DNA from: Aphidius gifuensis
Taxonomy: Eukaryota; Arthropoda; Insecta; Hymenoptera; Braconidae
DNA: 64,000 bases
Assembly: GCF_014905175.1 (NCBI RefSeq)
Contig: NC_057792.1
Location: forward strand, 1,674,001 to 1,738,000
Reading direction: 5' to 3'
The notes below the pieces were generated by a model that did no database searches, had not been told where the DNA came from, and saw only the letters and a list, made by a program, of their open reading frames with translations. Of this stretch, positions 51,968-64,000 are shown piece by piece. A program made the translations under genes and the position numbers. Numbering within the stretch: position 1 is the first letter of the stretch; every line of letters begins with the position of its first letter.

Positions 51968-54700
51968 CTAAAACAAAAAAATATAAATATACAATTAGAA
52001 TTTTTATCATTTAAAATTTGATGAATTAATTTGTAAAAGAAAAAATTAAATATCAATAAATTTTATAAATAAAATATGGAAAAAACCAGTTTAATTTGTG
52101 ATTCCATTTTTGGGCAAGACATACAGAAGTTTTTTTGTTAAATTTACGAGGTGATTTTTGATGTAGTAAGGAAAAAAATAAATATAAAATTCAGAATCAA
52201 TGAGTTGTTTAATCTTTTTGAATTGATCGATTGACTTGAAAAATTCAACTGTTATACTTTATTTATTTTTAAATAAATTTATACAGTTTTTTAAAAATAT
52301 TAATGTGTTAAATATTGAAATGCAACTAGTAATAATTAAATAAAAAAAAGTGATAAATTATTATATGAAAAAGAAGATATTATTTTCACAATAAAATTAA
52401 CAACAAATTTATTCGAGTCACGTATCGACTTCCTTGTGTATCGATGGCGTTTCGATCCTGGTAAAATTATATTTTATTATTTTTTGATATTTAACACGCA
52501 CATAAAAATACACATGTGATTCTCTTTGTCCAAATTGAATTTTTCCATTTTACACAGCATCGACCTTTATGCTCGGATTGGAATTTTAATCGCTTTATTA
52601 AAAGAACGTCTGTATTTTTTTTTATTTATTTTTTTTCATTATTATGTTTATTTATTTGTGAGTCATGATTTTTAAATTCGCAATAGAAATTATTGACGAA
52701 ACAATTGTGAAAAAAAAAATAAGACAATTGTAAATTAATTTTTCGTTTTATTTAATTTGCAAAAACAAGTATTACTGGCTTTTTTTTTTCTTGATGTTAC
52801 ATTGTCAAACACTTGGACAAATAATTGTCGCAATTTTTTAATTTCAAATTAAAATTCAAGACTATAATATCTAGACAGGAATAATAAATTTCTTTTAGAG
52901 AGAAATAATGTCGTTTTTTTGTCAAAAGTGACAAGTATATTTGAGAAATTTAAATGTTTTCAGCAGGATATTGCAAGAGAGGAAGTCAATTTGACCTTCC
53001 CTTGATGATGATCTTGTATACAAATTGTAATAATAAAAAAAAGTAAAATTATGTGTCGACAAATTTTACATTTCAACACTTAAAATCCATTAACAAAATT
53101 TTATGATTTTTATATTATTCAAAGTTGGTGTTGTTGTTGAAAAAAAAATACGAAAAATTGTGTGAGATAATTTGAATGAAAGTAAAAACAACCTTGGATT
53201 AGTTTAAGTCGGTCAGCTGCAAATTATGTGGCGAAGTAAATCATTTTTATTTAAAAATAAACTACTATAATTTTATAACATCAAAAATAAAATTGATATA
53301 ATTTTTGTTTTCTTATAATTCAATTTTTAAAAATTATAATTAAACAAATAATTTAAATTTTAAAAATTTCATTCAATTTGTTTCAAGTTAAACTAAATGA
53401 AATAATTTAAAGAAAAAAAATTGAATCATCATTGATTTCACCACTCCAATATCTTATTTAATCGAAAAAAATTATTACTATGTCGAAATACAGTTACACT
53501 TTTGCAGGCCATCGAACTACAAAGTTAAAATACAAAAAAACAACAACAACAAGTGACTTTAACGTAGGAAATTTTATAAATTAAAGCAAAAAAAAAAAAT
53601 GATATTGTTATTATAATAAAAATAACAATAAAAAAAAGTTCAAGTACTAAGAATTTTATTATAATTTTTTTATTCTCATGTAACAATTTGGTATGCAGAA
53701 AGCAAGTTTTCAAATCACGAAAGCAATGAATACTTGTGTGTTGAATATACCATTATAATTTTTTTGTTTTTTATTTTTTATAAAATGTGTACAAGCACAA
53801 AGAGGAATTACCTGCCACGCCTGCCATACCATCATTTTGTATTTCATCAAGAAAATTAAAAAACAAGTAATTTAAAAAATTTTAAAAAACATGATTGATG
53901 TTAAAAGATGAGGGCCCAGGGCCACTAAATGTCATCCAAAAAAAAAAAATAAAATAAAATAAAATAATGTCTATGTAATATGTACAATTCAAAAATAAAA
54001 TGAATAATAATTTAGGCAGTACCCGCACATGTAGATAAACAAAAATAAATTCAATGACCTCTTAATTTTTCCATGATAAATTAATTTAAAATTAAAATAA
54101 CCAACAAAAAATTGATAAATGACTAATATTTTATCGAAATAATTAGTTTAAATAATTATAAATTACAAAAGCAAATTTACAAATAAATTATGGTATTTTT
54201 TTTTTTATATTTCATTGCAAAAATATATATTGTGATGTAAAAAATAAAATGAAAAAAATGTATATTAAAAATTGTGGAAGACATTGAGGCTGGATGATAA
54301 TAACAGCTATGAAATTGAAATAATAATATATATTTAAAATATACTGTAAAATATACTGTAATGTTATTAATAATTTTAAATTTTAATAAGAAAAGATGTT
54401 ACAATTTTTAGAGTACATCTACCACGAATAATTAAATTAATAATTATTTAAAAACAATAAACAAAATATATATTTATACAGCTCATTGGTTTTTTATTTT
54501 TTTCATAAATATTTATTTTTGTTTAATTAAATAATTAAAAACAACAATCAAGATAATTTATGTATGAGAAAATAATAGCAGAGTGTTTTTGAACATCATT
54601 TTTTAATTTGAAAAAAAATTTAATTAGTAGATTTTTTTATTCTAATATTTTTTTAGAAATAACGTAAGGATGCCGAGGACATGGAGGTAGAGGTCAAGAC

Positions 54701-54723
54701 CTTCGTCTCATGTTCCTAGTCAT
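54701..54723 (-). CDS. Weak candidate Shroom start exon
   Basis: On the minus strand ATG at 54723-54721 opens the codons MTRNMRR and two further bases AG before GTCTTG. Ending in phase 2, it would join the 51967 acceptor to restore an Arg codon and read on into RSTSKASYL. The phase fits, but the donor is poor and the exon is very short, so this is a guess. A GCGTGGCAG microexon before the GTAATT donor at about 53817 could also be inserted without changing frame. Confidence 0.2.
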
Positions 54724-57700
54724 ACTCGCAACTGATTGCACAATAAAAAAAAAAATTAAATATGTAAAAAGAATTTAACAATGTAATTTTAAAATTATAA
54801 TTACTATATTTTCAGTGTCTAGATCATAATTTTAAATACCACATATCATTATATGAATAATAATAAATTTTTTTAAATGAAAATCTTATCAATTTCGAAA
54901 TTCAAAAAACAAAAATCGTTTTTTATTATTTAAATAATTTTCAATGTGAGGAAAAAATTTAAAACTCAATCCAAAAAAGGATGATGAATAAGAAAAATAA
55001 TCTCACAATTCAAACTTTTAAAAAATTAAATAAACAAAAAGTGTAACGCATAAATATACATTTTTTTTTTTGACTTTTTTCGTTTGACTTTTTGGTAGCT
55101 TCAAGAGCGGTACTTGCAAAAAGACTATATATGAACCAGCTTGGTAATTTCACTTGCATATATATTTTATTTTTATTTTCGGCGCATCTTGTGTACTTTA
55201 TAAAAAAAAAAAAAAAAAACTTGACAAAAGACAAACCGTACGAGATAGACGATCTCTTTAGCCGATTTTTTTTAAAATTTTTTTGGTTCATGTATTTTTC
55301 GTGACACAACGGGAAAGTGGAAACGTGAGTATATTATTTCATTCTTGAAAGTTTATTTTACTATAAAAAAAAAATTAATTTTTTTATTGTAATTTAATCT
55401 TAAATTAATTTGATGAATGATTTTTTAAATATTTAAATAATTTTTTAATTTATCATTGTTGATATCTTACTATCAAAATTATATATATATTTTTTTTTTT
55501 TGAACTATAAATTATTCAAGTAATTTATTTTTTGCATTTCAATGGGTATAAATATTTTGATACTTTTGATGATTCATTGTCAAGGTGTGACACAAAAAAA
55601 TGATTGCAAAAATTATCATAATAATATATTTAAAAAAAGAGAAAAAGGAAAGGATCACAAGTAGTTTTAATATTTTGTATTTCAAGGTTTTTTAAAGATA
55701 AAATGTAACGGATTCTGGTCGTTCAATAAACTCGCTTGTTTGATCTTTAAAATCGATATCTGTTTTTGTGTAGGTGCTGCCATCAGACTAACGATCAATT
55801 TCAATAAATATATTTAATGTTTATAAATATAACACTGTATTATAATTTTATTTTATTTTCATTTTTGATCAATCGATTTGCAAATTTATCTATACACAAA
55901 AAATTACCCTCTTCTTGGAGATAAGGTTTTTTTTTTTTGGTTGTTTAAATTTTCTTTTATATATTGTAAATATTATTAATGTTTTTAATATTTTCAATGG
56001 ATTTAAAATATATTTTTTTAACTGTGTCAAGAGTGAAACGAGATCTTAACAAACCCATAACATACAACCTCGTAAAATCCGTATAACGTTGTCAACCCAT
56101 ATACACTGTATGAAAAAAAAAAAAAAAATATATAAGATATAAATAAAATAAATAACGTGTCATAAAAAAAATCAAGACGCGTTTCTTGTCTGTCTGAACT
56201 TTATTCACGTGAATACATAAATTTACAAAGAATCGCAAAGAAATAAAAAAAAAAATCTAAAAGAAACAGGAAAAAAAAACGAAAGTGGAGCAAACTTGAT
56301 TAGAATTTTTTTTTTTTAGACATTAAAAATTTTTAAATAATAATAATAAAAAAATATTTAAAAGGTCGTCTATAAAGTTTATCTAAACATTATATATTTT
56401 TTGATTTAAAAATAAAAAAAAAAAATTAATTTTAAAAATTTTTTATCGAAAAATAAGACAAAATATAATTTTTTTTTTTTTTATTACTTTTTGATTTGTA
56501 TTTTGAGGAATTATTTTTATATTGATATTGATTGATTTATATATTTTTAGATGGATAAATTTTTAAAAATATTTTTCATTTATTTATAATAAAAATTGGA
56601 ATATTATATTTGAATGTATTTTTATTTTCTAGCTATTTATTTAAGTTGTTGTTTAAATCATCTTATCTGTCTCACCTACACTATCACAAGTGTTTATAAA
56701 TGTCGGAAATATATGTACGTGTATTTATATGTTTCCTCGGGCTTTAAAAATTCTTCTCTTTATATTTATTTATTATATACAACTATATAAACATGAAAAG
56801 TTACTGTGCGCTGAGATGATGTGAATGAGGTAAGAAACGGCCTTCGTAAATATGCACTGTTGTTCAACAACTTTAATTACAATACACATCATTTCCATCA
56901 CAAATTTTTCAAAACCCATACAATATATAAAATTATAATTTAATAATAATAAAAAAAATTATAAATACACAGCTACATTTTCTAATAATTTTTTTTCCAT
57001 TTAAAAATGAAAAAAAAAAAAAAATCTAAATAACTATTTATTCAAATTAAAAATAAAAAAAACGTGTAAATTAAACAAAGGGGTATATGTGATAATAAAA
57101 GTTGACTATACGGGCTGATAAGCGTAGCCAAGTTGATAAAAAAAAACCTACTCATTTTTCTCACGCCAAAAATATAAACAAAGTAAAAAAAATTATTTAA
57201 ATTACAAAAAACAAGGTCAAACTAAAAGAATTTAAATAGAAAAAAAAAAAAGAGTTAGATAACGCTCGAATAATTAATAAATATAATCATCAAAGGCAAA
57301 AATTAATTACGATAAAGAACGTGTAAAAAAAAAAATATAATGACAAAGTTTTAATTAAAAAAAAAAATTGATTATAAAAAAGCAAAAATATTTTTAATAT
57401 AAATTATCGTTGATTATTTTATCAGATTTTTTTTTTAATCATATTTTATCAATAATAATATTAATATACCAAATAAATAATCAATTGTTGTTAAAAAATA
57501 AATAAACATTAAATAAAAAAATATAAAAAAATAATTTATAAAAAAATATTTATATTAAATTTGTTAAAGATGCATTTTCATTCTCTTCGGTTGGCTGATT
57601 ACGAGAATATGATAAGTCAAAAATGACGATGATGATAATGATGATGATAATAGCTAGTCAAAGCTGGAAAAAATATACGTTACTATATACTAAACTAAAA

Positions 57701-60700
57701 ATTAAATGCATAAAAATATAAATAAATAAATTCAAGAAAAAAGAAATATTTTTATTTCAAGAAAAAAATTTATATATTTATAAAAAAATGAATAAAAAAA
57801 AGAGTTTATTTAAAAATAAAAAAATAATAATATATGTGAAATAAAGATAGAAATATAATAAACAAAATGTATATATAATATATTTGTAAATGTGTGTGTG
57901 GTTAAAGTGTAGACGATAGGAATGCGATAGATCGTAAATAGCTAATTGCTCGAGACGCCACGAGAAATGTTCACTCATCCATGACTCCATATAGTCTCGC
58001 ACAATTTTTTTTTTTTTTTAATTTTAATATACATTTATCACCTCTTTTTTTTGCTAAATTACTATTCTATATCCTTGTCTATCATTTATTATTTTATTTT
58101 TATTTTTACAGTCTATAGAACTCTTAGATAAAATTCACTTTTCATTGTAAGATTATAATTTTCAAGACGAGTATTACACGATCATCATGATGAGAAAGAA
58201 AGGAAAAGTTTATTTTATTTTTATCAATAAAATATGCAAAAAATTTATTTGTTTATCAGCTTATATTTAGTCATTGATATTTTTATTTTTTTTTCTATTA
58301 AAGAAAGTAAATTTAAGATGACACTCGATGATTTTTATTTTTTTTTAAATTGATTTTACTTTCTATGGGAGAATTTTTCTATAAATGATCAAGTGGATAT
58401 ATAAAAAAAAACAAATAATACTATAACCGTGATGGTGTTTTAAGTGAAATTATATCGAGATCAAGATATCATGAATTTCGATTGGCCGTTTTGATAGACG
58501 AGAAATCGTGAAGAAAATCAAATGACAACCGACACTTTCATTGCTATTTTTATTGACCTAATTTTTGCCAAGTTATTTAATGACATTGGCTTAATTGTTT
58601 TATGAAATTTTCTTTATTTTCAATATGAATTTTTAATTGCATTTATTTAAAAATATTTTCTCATTTATTTTGTATATTTTTTAAAAATATTTAAGTAACT
58701 AATTTATTTTCAAATTTAAGGGTTCAATTTCTATTATTTTTATTGAAATAAAATATTATCTACAAGACATTCTATAAATTCAATTTTCAGTGTTCCAATT
58801 TAGTACTCTACTTTTATGAAAATTCATATAAAAAAACACGTATAAAGTTTAAAAATTATCTTCTAAAAAAAAACATCAAAATTACAGATAAATTTATTTC
58901 ACGATTTTACAAAATTATTCGATTTTAATATATAGTTTTTAAAAAAATTCAATAGTAAATATATTGTTTTTTTTTTAAACTATAAATTTTAGTTGTTCTC
59001 AAAAATATTTTAAAAAATATTACATAAACGTGGTGAATTAAGGATGATGTTATACTTCCTTTTAAAAACCATAAAAATTTAGTGGTAAAGTAATCGACCG
59101 GTAATAATGGTATTGCAAAAATACCCAAGAAAATATAATGAAAAAAATAATAATTTTTTAAATAACAAAAAAGTGGGTTATTCACCTGTCCAACCAGCTG
59201 CATGAACAGATGTTAAATATGCATTCTACACACCACAATGTCGATCAACATTTGTACATTCATTTACGTTTGCGACAAGGAATTTTATTGTGGACAAAAG
59301 TCAACAAGAAGAAGAAAAAAAATATCAAGTTTTAGAATAAACCATCTTCGTCTTGTTTTATAACTGATAAAGAATAAAAAAAAAAAAAAACAAATAATAA
59401 AACGAATGACGTTTGTAAGAATGAATTTAATTGTTAAAAAAATATATATAATTATAATTTAAAATAATAAAGGAGTATATTTAAAAAAATAATATTGATA
59501 AAGATTTATTTTTATTTTCCATTGAATTTTATCCTACTAATTTACTCTTTTGCCGTCTAAGAAGTCAATTTTTTTTACAATTTTTTTTTCTTCCTGACAA
59601 TTACTCGAGATAATTTCATCGGCATTCCATGCTAATAACAAAGAACTGTGACACTAGTAAATTTTAATAAATTTTCCTGTTAATTAAATATTTCAATTCT
59701 GATGGTATTAAATAATTTTCATACTATATTTTTTATTAATAATCAAAAATATTTAAATATTATGTAAACAAATAAATCAATTAATTTTTATAATTAATAT
59801 AAAAATTTAATTATAATTTATCTTGTTATTATTTCAACATTTTTCTTCAAGTATTAGAGACAACAAAAAAATAGCTGGTTAGTTTTAATGAACTCTGCAT
59901 TTGATATTATTAATTATACAATATAAAATACCTAGAAAATTTTTTAAACAAGTTTTTTAACTTATTTTTAAATTATTAATTACCAGGATAAATTTATTAA
60001 TTTTTTTTAAAGCACCACCTTGTTGGAATTTACAGCTAAAGAATTTTGACGCGCCTTTTTTTTTTTTTTTGAATATTTTTTTTTTTTAAATTACCAGACA
60101 CACGAGGTTTCAGAGCATATTGTCTAAAATTAAACAGCCAAGACATGTGCACATGTGTGTTACAACTGCGCAAAATAATGAACAAAAAAAAAGTAAAAAA
60201 AAAATTTAAATTACATTTTAAATTGGTAATTTTAAAAATTTAAATTTTTATCTATAATAAAATTTTTCATTTATATATTATTGTTGATTATAATCTTTTT
60301 TTAATTTATTAAAAAAAAAAAAAAAAAAATTCATATCAATTTAAATGACTGTCATTTTAATTTATTATTTTTTTTTGTGATTCAAGGTTGATGTAATTAG
60401 TTTTATTTTAAATGAAACATCGATGCAACTGACCTGGGTGTTTCTGAATAACCCTCAACCCACATGAAATAAATAAAATATTGCTATATTTTTTACAATT
60501 AAATTTGCATCTATGAAAGTTGAAAAATAAAGTTGACACTTTGTATTATTAATTAAATGATAAATAACAATTGAAATTGATACGAGTTATTAATCCCACA
60601 ACTTGTTAAATATTAATATCGATAAATATAAAATAAACAAAATGTCCTTGCCAGCAAAATGAAACTACAATATTTATCATTTAAATAAAATCCATATACA

Positions 60701-62749
60701 ATTTATTTATAATTAAAAATAATAATAATAGTTGAAATAATTGATAAAGTGTATGTCTCAATCAATTGGATTTTTTTATATATTATATTTTTTCCCATGC
60801 TTTGTTCAATATATATTTATTCCATGTCAATCTTTCATTTTAAAACCTACACACGACATTTAATTTCATGCAATACAACTTGCATATATTTAATACCAAA
60901 TTTATATTTAATTAAATAAATTAAATGAATCGCCTACTATATCATTACTCAAGTTAATAATTTTTTATTTTTTTCAAATCAAAATAGCAAAAAATAATAT
61001 GAAAAAAAAAATAAAATAATAAAGGAAAATATTATTTTTAATGATGTATTTAAATATTTTATGGAAAATTTTTTTATTCAATGATTTGTTGTTGTTTTTA
61101 TTTGCTGTTATTTATTCTGCAAAGTTGTGGAATTTTTTTTTTTTTAAGGAAATTAATTTATTATTGAGATCTATTGATCTGTTGAGACACACAGAAGATT
61201 GTGATTGATTGATATTTAAAAATAGAATAACAACATTAACAACATGAAAAAATTGCCGGTTAAATTATCATATTATGTAATGGTGACTGTATTAAATAAT
61301 TGAATCATTGATAAATATATATTGATGAATCACAATAACCAAAAATCGAAAAGAAAAAAAATTGATTTATTATTTTAAAAAATATTTTAAAAATTATCAA
61401 TATAATTAATTTAATTATTTATTTAATAAGCCATATTTTACAGTTAAAAAAAATATATATTTTATTTATATTTAAAGAGACAACATGTATTTCGTTTAAT
61501 TTCAATAAAACAGATATTATTTTTTCCATGATTGATTTATTGATAACAAGAATTCACGAGACATAAATTTTAAATTTATCGAAGGTCTTTTGGATCTCTA
61601 AATCATTGTGTATCATATAATGTTTAACAATGATTTTTTTTATCATCATCTTTATTATTATAATTCTATGGAAATAATTTAAATGAAGAAAATTTATTTT
61701 TTTACGATACAAAGGAAACAAGAGAAAAGACAGTTTTTTTCTTATTTTTTTTTGTAATGATAACACAGTGCAATGAGTGATGTCATAAAATAATATTATA
61801 CTGGTGTTAAAAATTATTTGGGGTAAAAAAAGTAATACCTATAATTTAATGATTCGTCACGCATTGATGGGCGCAGGGTCGTCAAATTCTATAGGGTTTT
61901 AAGTTTTTTTTTTTTCTAATTTTCTTTTGAAAATAAAATTTCAAGAATTGTAGGATCCGTGTCACGGTTTTTGTATTCATCCAAAGTAACGACAAAGTGT
62001 CATGTTTTCTATTGTTCAATATGGATGAAAAATATCTTTTTTAACTTGACAAAAATAAAGAACTTGTCTCTCGAAAAAAAATTTACAAAACGTCATTACT
62101 CTCTCATTAAGTCAAGATTGATATTGATTTCACAGAATACAAGTAAACCTCTTTGATTTTTCACAAAAAAAAAATAAAATAAACACTAAGGTGACCATGA
62201 AAATCCCTCCAGGGAATTGTTTTTTAGAAAAGAAAAAAATCTCATCTTAAACTATTTCTTTTTTTCTTTTTTAAAAATATAATTTAGCCAAACAAAATAT
62301 ACCTATTATTTAAAAAAATAAATTTACAATGTATTTATTATTAATTTTACCTTCTTATACGAAATTTATTATTGCCAAAAACCATTGTGTTTAAACTTCC
62401 AACTAAATTATGAACACTTAAACTCAACATTTGTCAAATTATTAATTTTTGTAAATTATTTAAAAACAAATATATATATATGATTATTTAAAAATTATAT
62501 TAATTTTATTATTTGGATCATATCACTTGAATAAATTCACAGGCACACACTTTTTTGCTTTAATTATTTTTAATGATATTAAGAAACTTTTGTCACATAA
62601 ATCCATAAATATTGTGATTTGCAGATATCGAAAAATTGACTTTTAATCAAAGAAGACATTTACGTAATTTTTAATTTAAGATTTTATGATTTTTAAAAAT
62701 TAATTGATAATGAAATTTTTTTTATATTTTTTAAATTTTTGGAGTAGAG

Positions 62750-62882
62750 TGTGCGAGCAATGCTGGTGCTGTCAACTGAGTGAGCAGAAGCAATTTTGAG
62801 GTGACTAGGAGAGTGCCGGAGGCGACGCAAGCGCTCCAAGTGTCTTTGACTCTGATGAGTGGGGAAAAAATATATTCACCGG
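62750..62882 (-). other. G+C-rich open stretch, possible exon
   Basis: About 130 bp of high-complexity, G+C-rich sequence in an AT-rich context. The minus strand is preceded by a CATCAG acceptor-like site and stays open in one frame, beginning SQRHLERLRRLRHSPSH. No donor with a good GT follows, and no domain is recognised. Possibly an upstream exon or UTR of Shroom or another gene. Confidence 0.25.
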
Positions 62883-64000
62883 GTAATAAATATATTACGA
62901 CGAATAAAGACATGATAAAAAATAATTAACAAAAAAAAATTCAAATTGAAAAATATTTAAAATTGAAAATAGCCATTTAAAAAAAAAAAGAAACCGAAAG
63001 AAAAAAACACAAAAGTTTATAGTTAAAATTTGAATAGAAATATATTTTTTTCATTTGATTTATTCAGAAGAATATTAAAATAAAAATTTAGAACAAATAT
63101 AAAATTTAGAAAAATGTTAAATATAAAAATGATTTAACATTATAAATTTTATTTCAGTCAAAAGATGAATATATTGTTTATCAAGTTTTTTTTATTTTTA
63201 ATTAATACTGTTTATCAAGTTTTTTTTTAATTATCATTTTTATTTTTTTTATATAAATAACAATAACCAAGTGATATCAAAGAATATCGTTGATGAATAA
63301 TACGAGCATTATGAGTCATAAAAAATGATAAATTTATTTTTAAGAAACCAAAAAAGAAAAGAAAAAAAAAAACGAAATGATTTGATAAAAAATTCTGGCT
63401 GAAAGTTGAACACAGTGTTTGTTTAATATTTAAAATAATTATTGGATAAATAATTTTTATTTAAAAAATAAATAATTAAATGGATGATCAAAGGCGTTAA
63501 ATGTCAGTGTGTATTAATAGATTGACAAGTTGTAAAAGCAAAGACCACCCCATTTGTTTTAGAAATAACAAATAAAAAAATTGTAAAAATAAACGAAAAA
63601 AAAAATGAGTTTCTTGTTGGATGATTAAATGTCGATACTGATATATATATTTTTTATAATTTCAAGTCATTGGAGATTAAAGAAAGCACTGAATAGACCG
63701 CTAACATTGCTGTGGTAACATCATACACATCAAAGACAAGAAAACCAAGTTGTCGATGTTATTCCGGTCTGTCACACGATCATCTTGTCTCAACTCAACT
63801 TATTCCAATATTCCACATCATCGTCAACTTGACATTTATTACCAAGAAAATAAAACTCGCGAAAAATAATATTAAAAAATATCTATGTTTTCTATAAATA
63901 GAAAATTAATATGAAAAAAAAAATTTTAAACTGTGTTAATTTTATTATAATAAAAATGGTAATATATTCTCTCATGAGGTTTTTCTTCTTCTTACAAATG

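Larger units (their letters stand above)
51968..64000 (-). other. Region upstream of the visible Shroom exons: introns and/or promoter
   Basis: No confidently called exon. Poly(A)/poly(T)-rich sequence contains more complex patches at about 52435-52470, 53810-53865, 54660-54740, 55700-55800, 57890-58000, 58430-58550, 59165-59290 and 62745-62885. Shroom 5' exons and alternative starts are expected on the minus strand here or beyond 64000; three weak candidates are listed separately. Confidence 0.45.

Noticed and set aside
1..64000. CRISPR arrays, prokaryotic operons, integrated virus or toxin genes
   Set aside because: No direct-repeat/spacer pattern, ribosome-binding-site-led gene clusters or recognisable viral proteins were seen; introns and gene families are clearly animal.

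Overview
This is an extremely A+T-rich eukaryotic window, dense in poly(A) and poly(T) runs, with short (60-116 nt) introns inside its compact genes and many kilobases of non-coding DNA between them. Gene content (an arthropod-type Shroom, a luna/KLF6-7 first exon and two secreted proteins of an insect-type family) points to an insect. The AT bias and compact tandem paralogues would fit a parasitoid wasp, but the exact lineage is inferred. Nothing prokaryotic, viral, phage-like or CRISPR-like is visible.

Layout. (1) 1-12835: AT-rich non-coding DNA, most likely intron 1 of a minus-strand KLF6/7 (luna) gene whose later exons, including the zinc fingers, lie off the left edge. (2) 12836-12937: the luna first coding exon, with a C+G-richer presumed 5'UTR/promoter region at about 14.33-14.64 kb. 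(3) 14.7-30.2 kb: intergenic DNA with a few G+C-richer islands, one carrying a perfect CRE palindrome. (4) 30339-32799: an eight-exon plus-strand gene for a secreted, N-glycosylation-rich, cysteine-containing protein of 653 aa, here gene A. (5) 33.1-39.2 kb: a repeat-rich spacer with a tRNA-like (SINE-like) sequence, a GAAA-loop hairpin, a roughly 1.08 kb element bounded by perfect inverted repeats, and a tandem array of about 125 bp units. (6) 40138-43043: gene B, a seven-exon paralogue of gene A (806 aa) whose N-terminal region appears to be internally triplicated. (7) 47891-51967: the last five coding exons of Shroom on the minus strand, with the complete ASD2 domain; its 5' exons lie upstream in 52-64 kb or beyond and are not resolved.

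Genes A and B are tandem duplicates; by inference they are secreted and act outside the cell, with unknown function. luna (transcription factor) and Shroom (Rho-kinase/actomyosin scaffold) are conserved developmental genes flanking this duplicated pair. The most unusual material is the A/B pair with its internal triplication and the mobile/repeat-rich DNA between the copies. All exon joins were made by hand from reading-frame phase, splice signals and comparison of the two paralogues; no database search or alignment was run.
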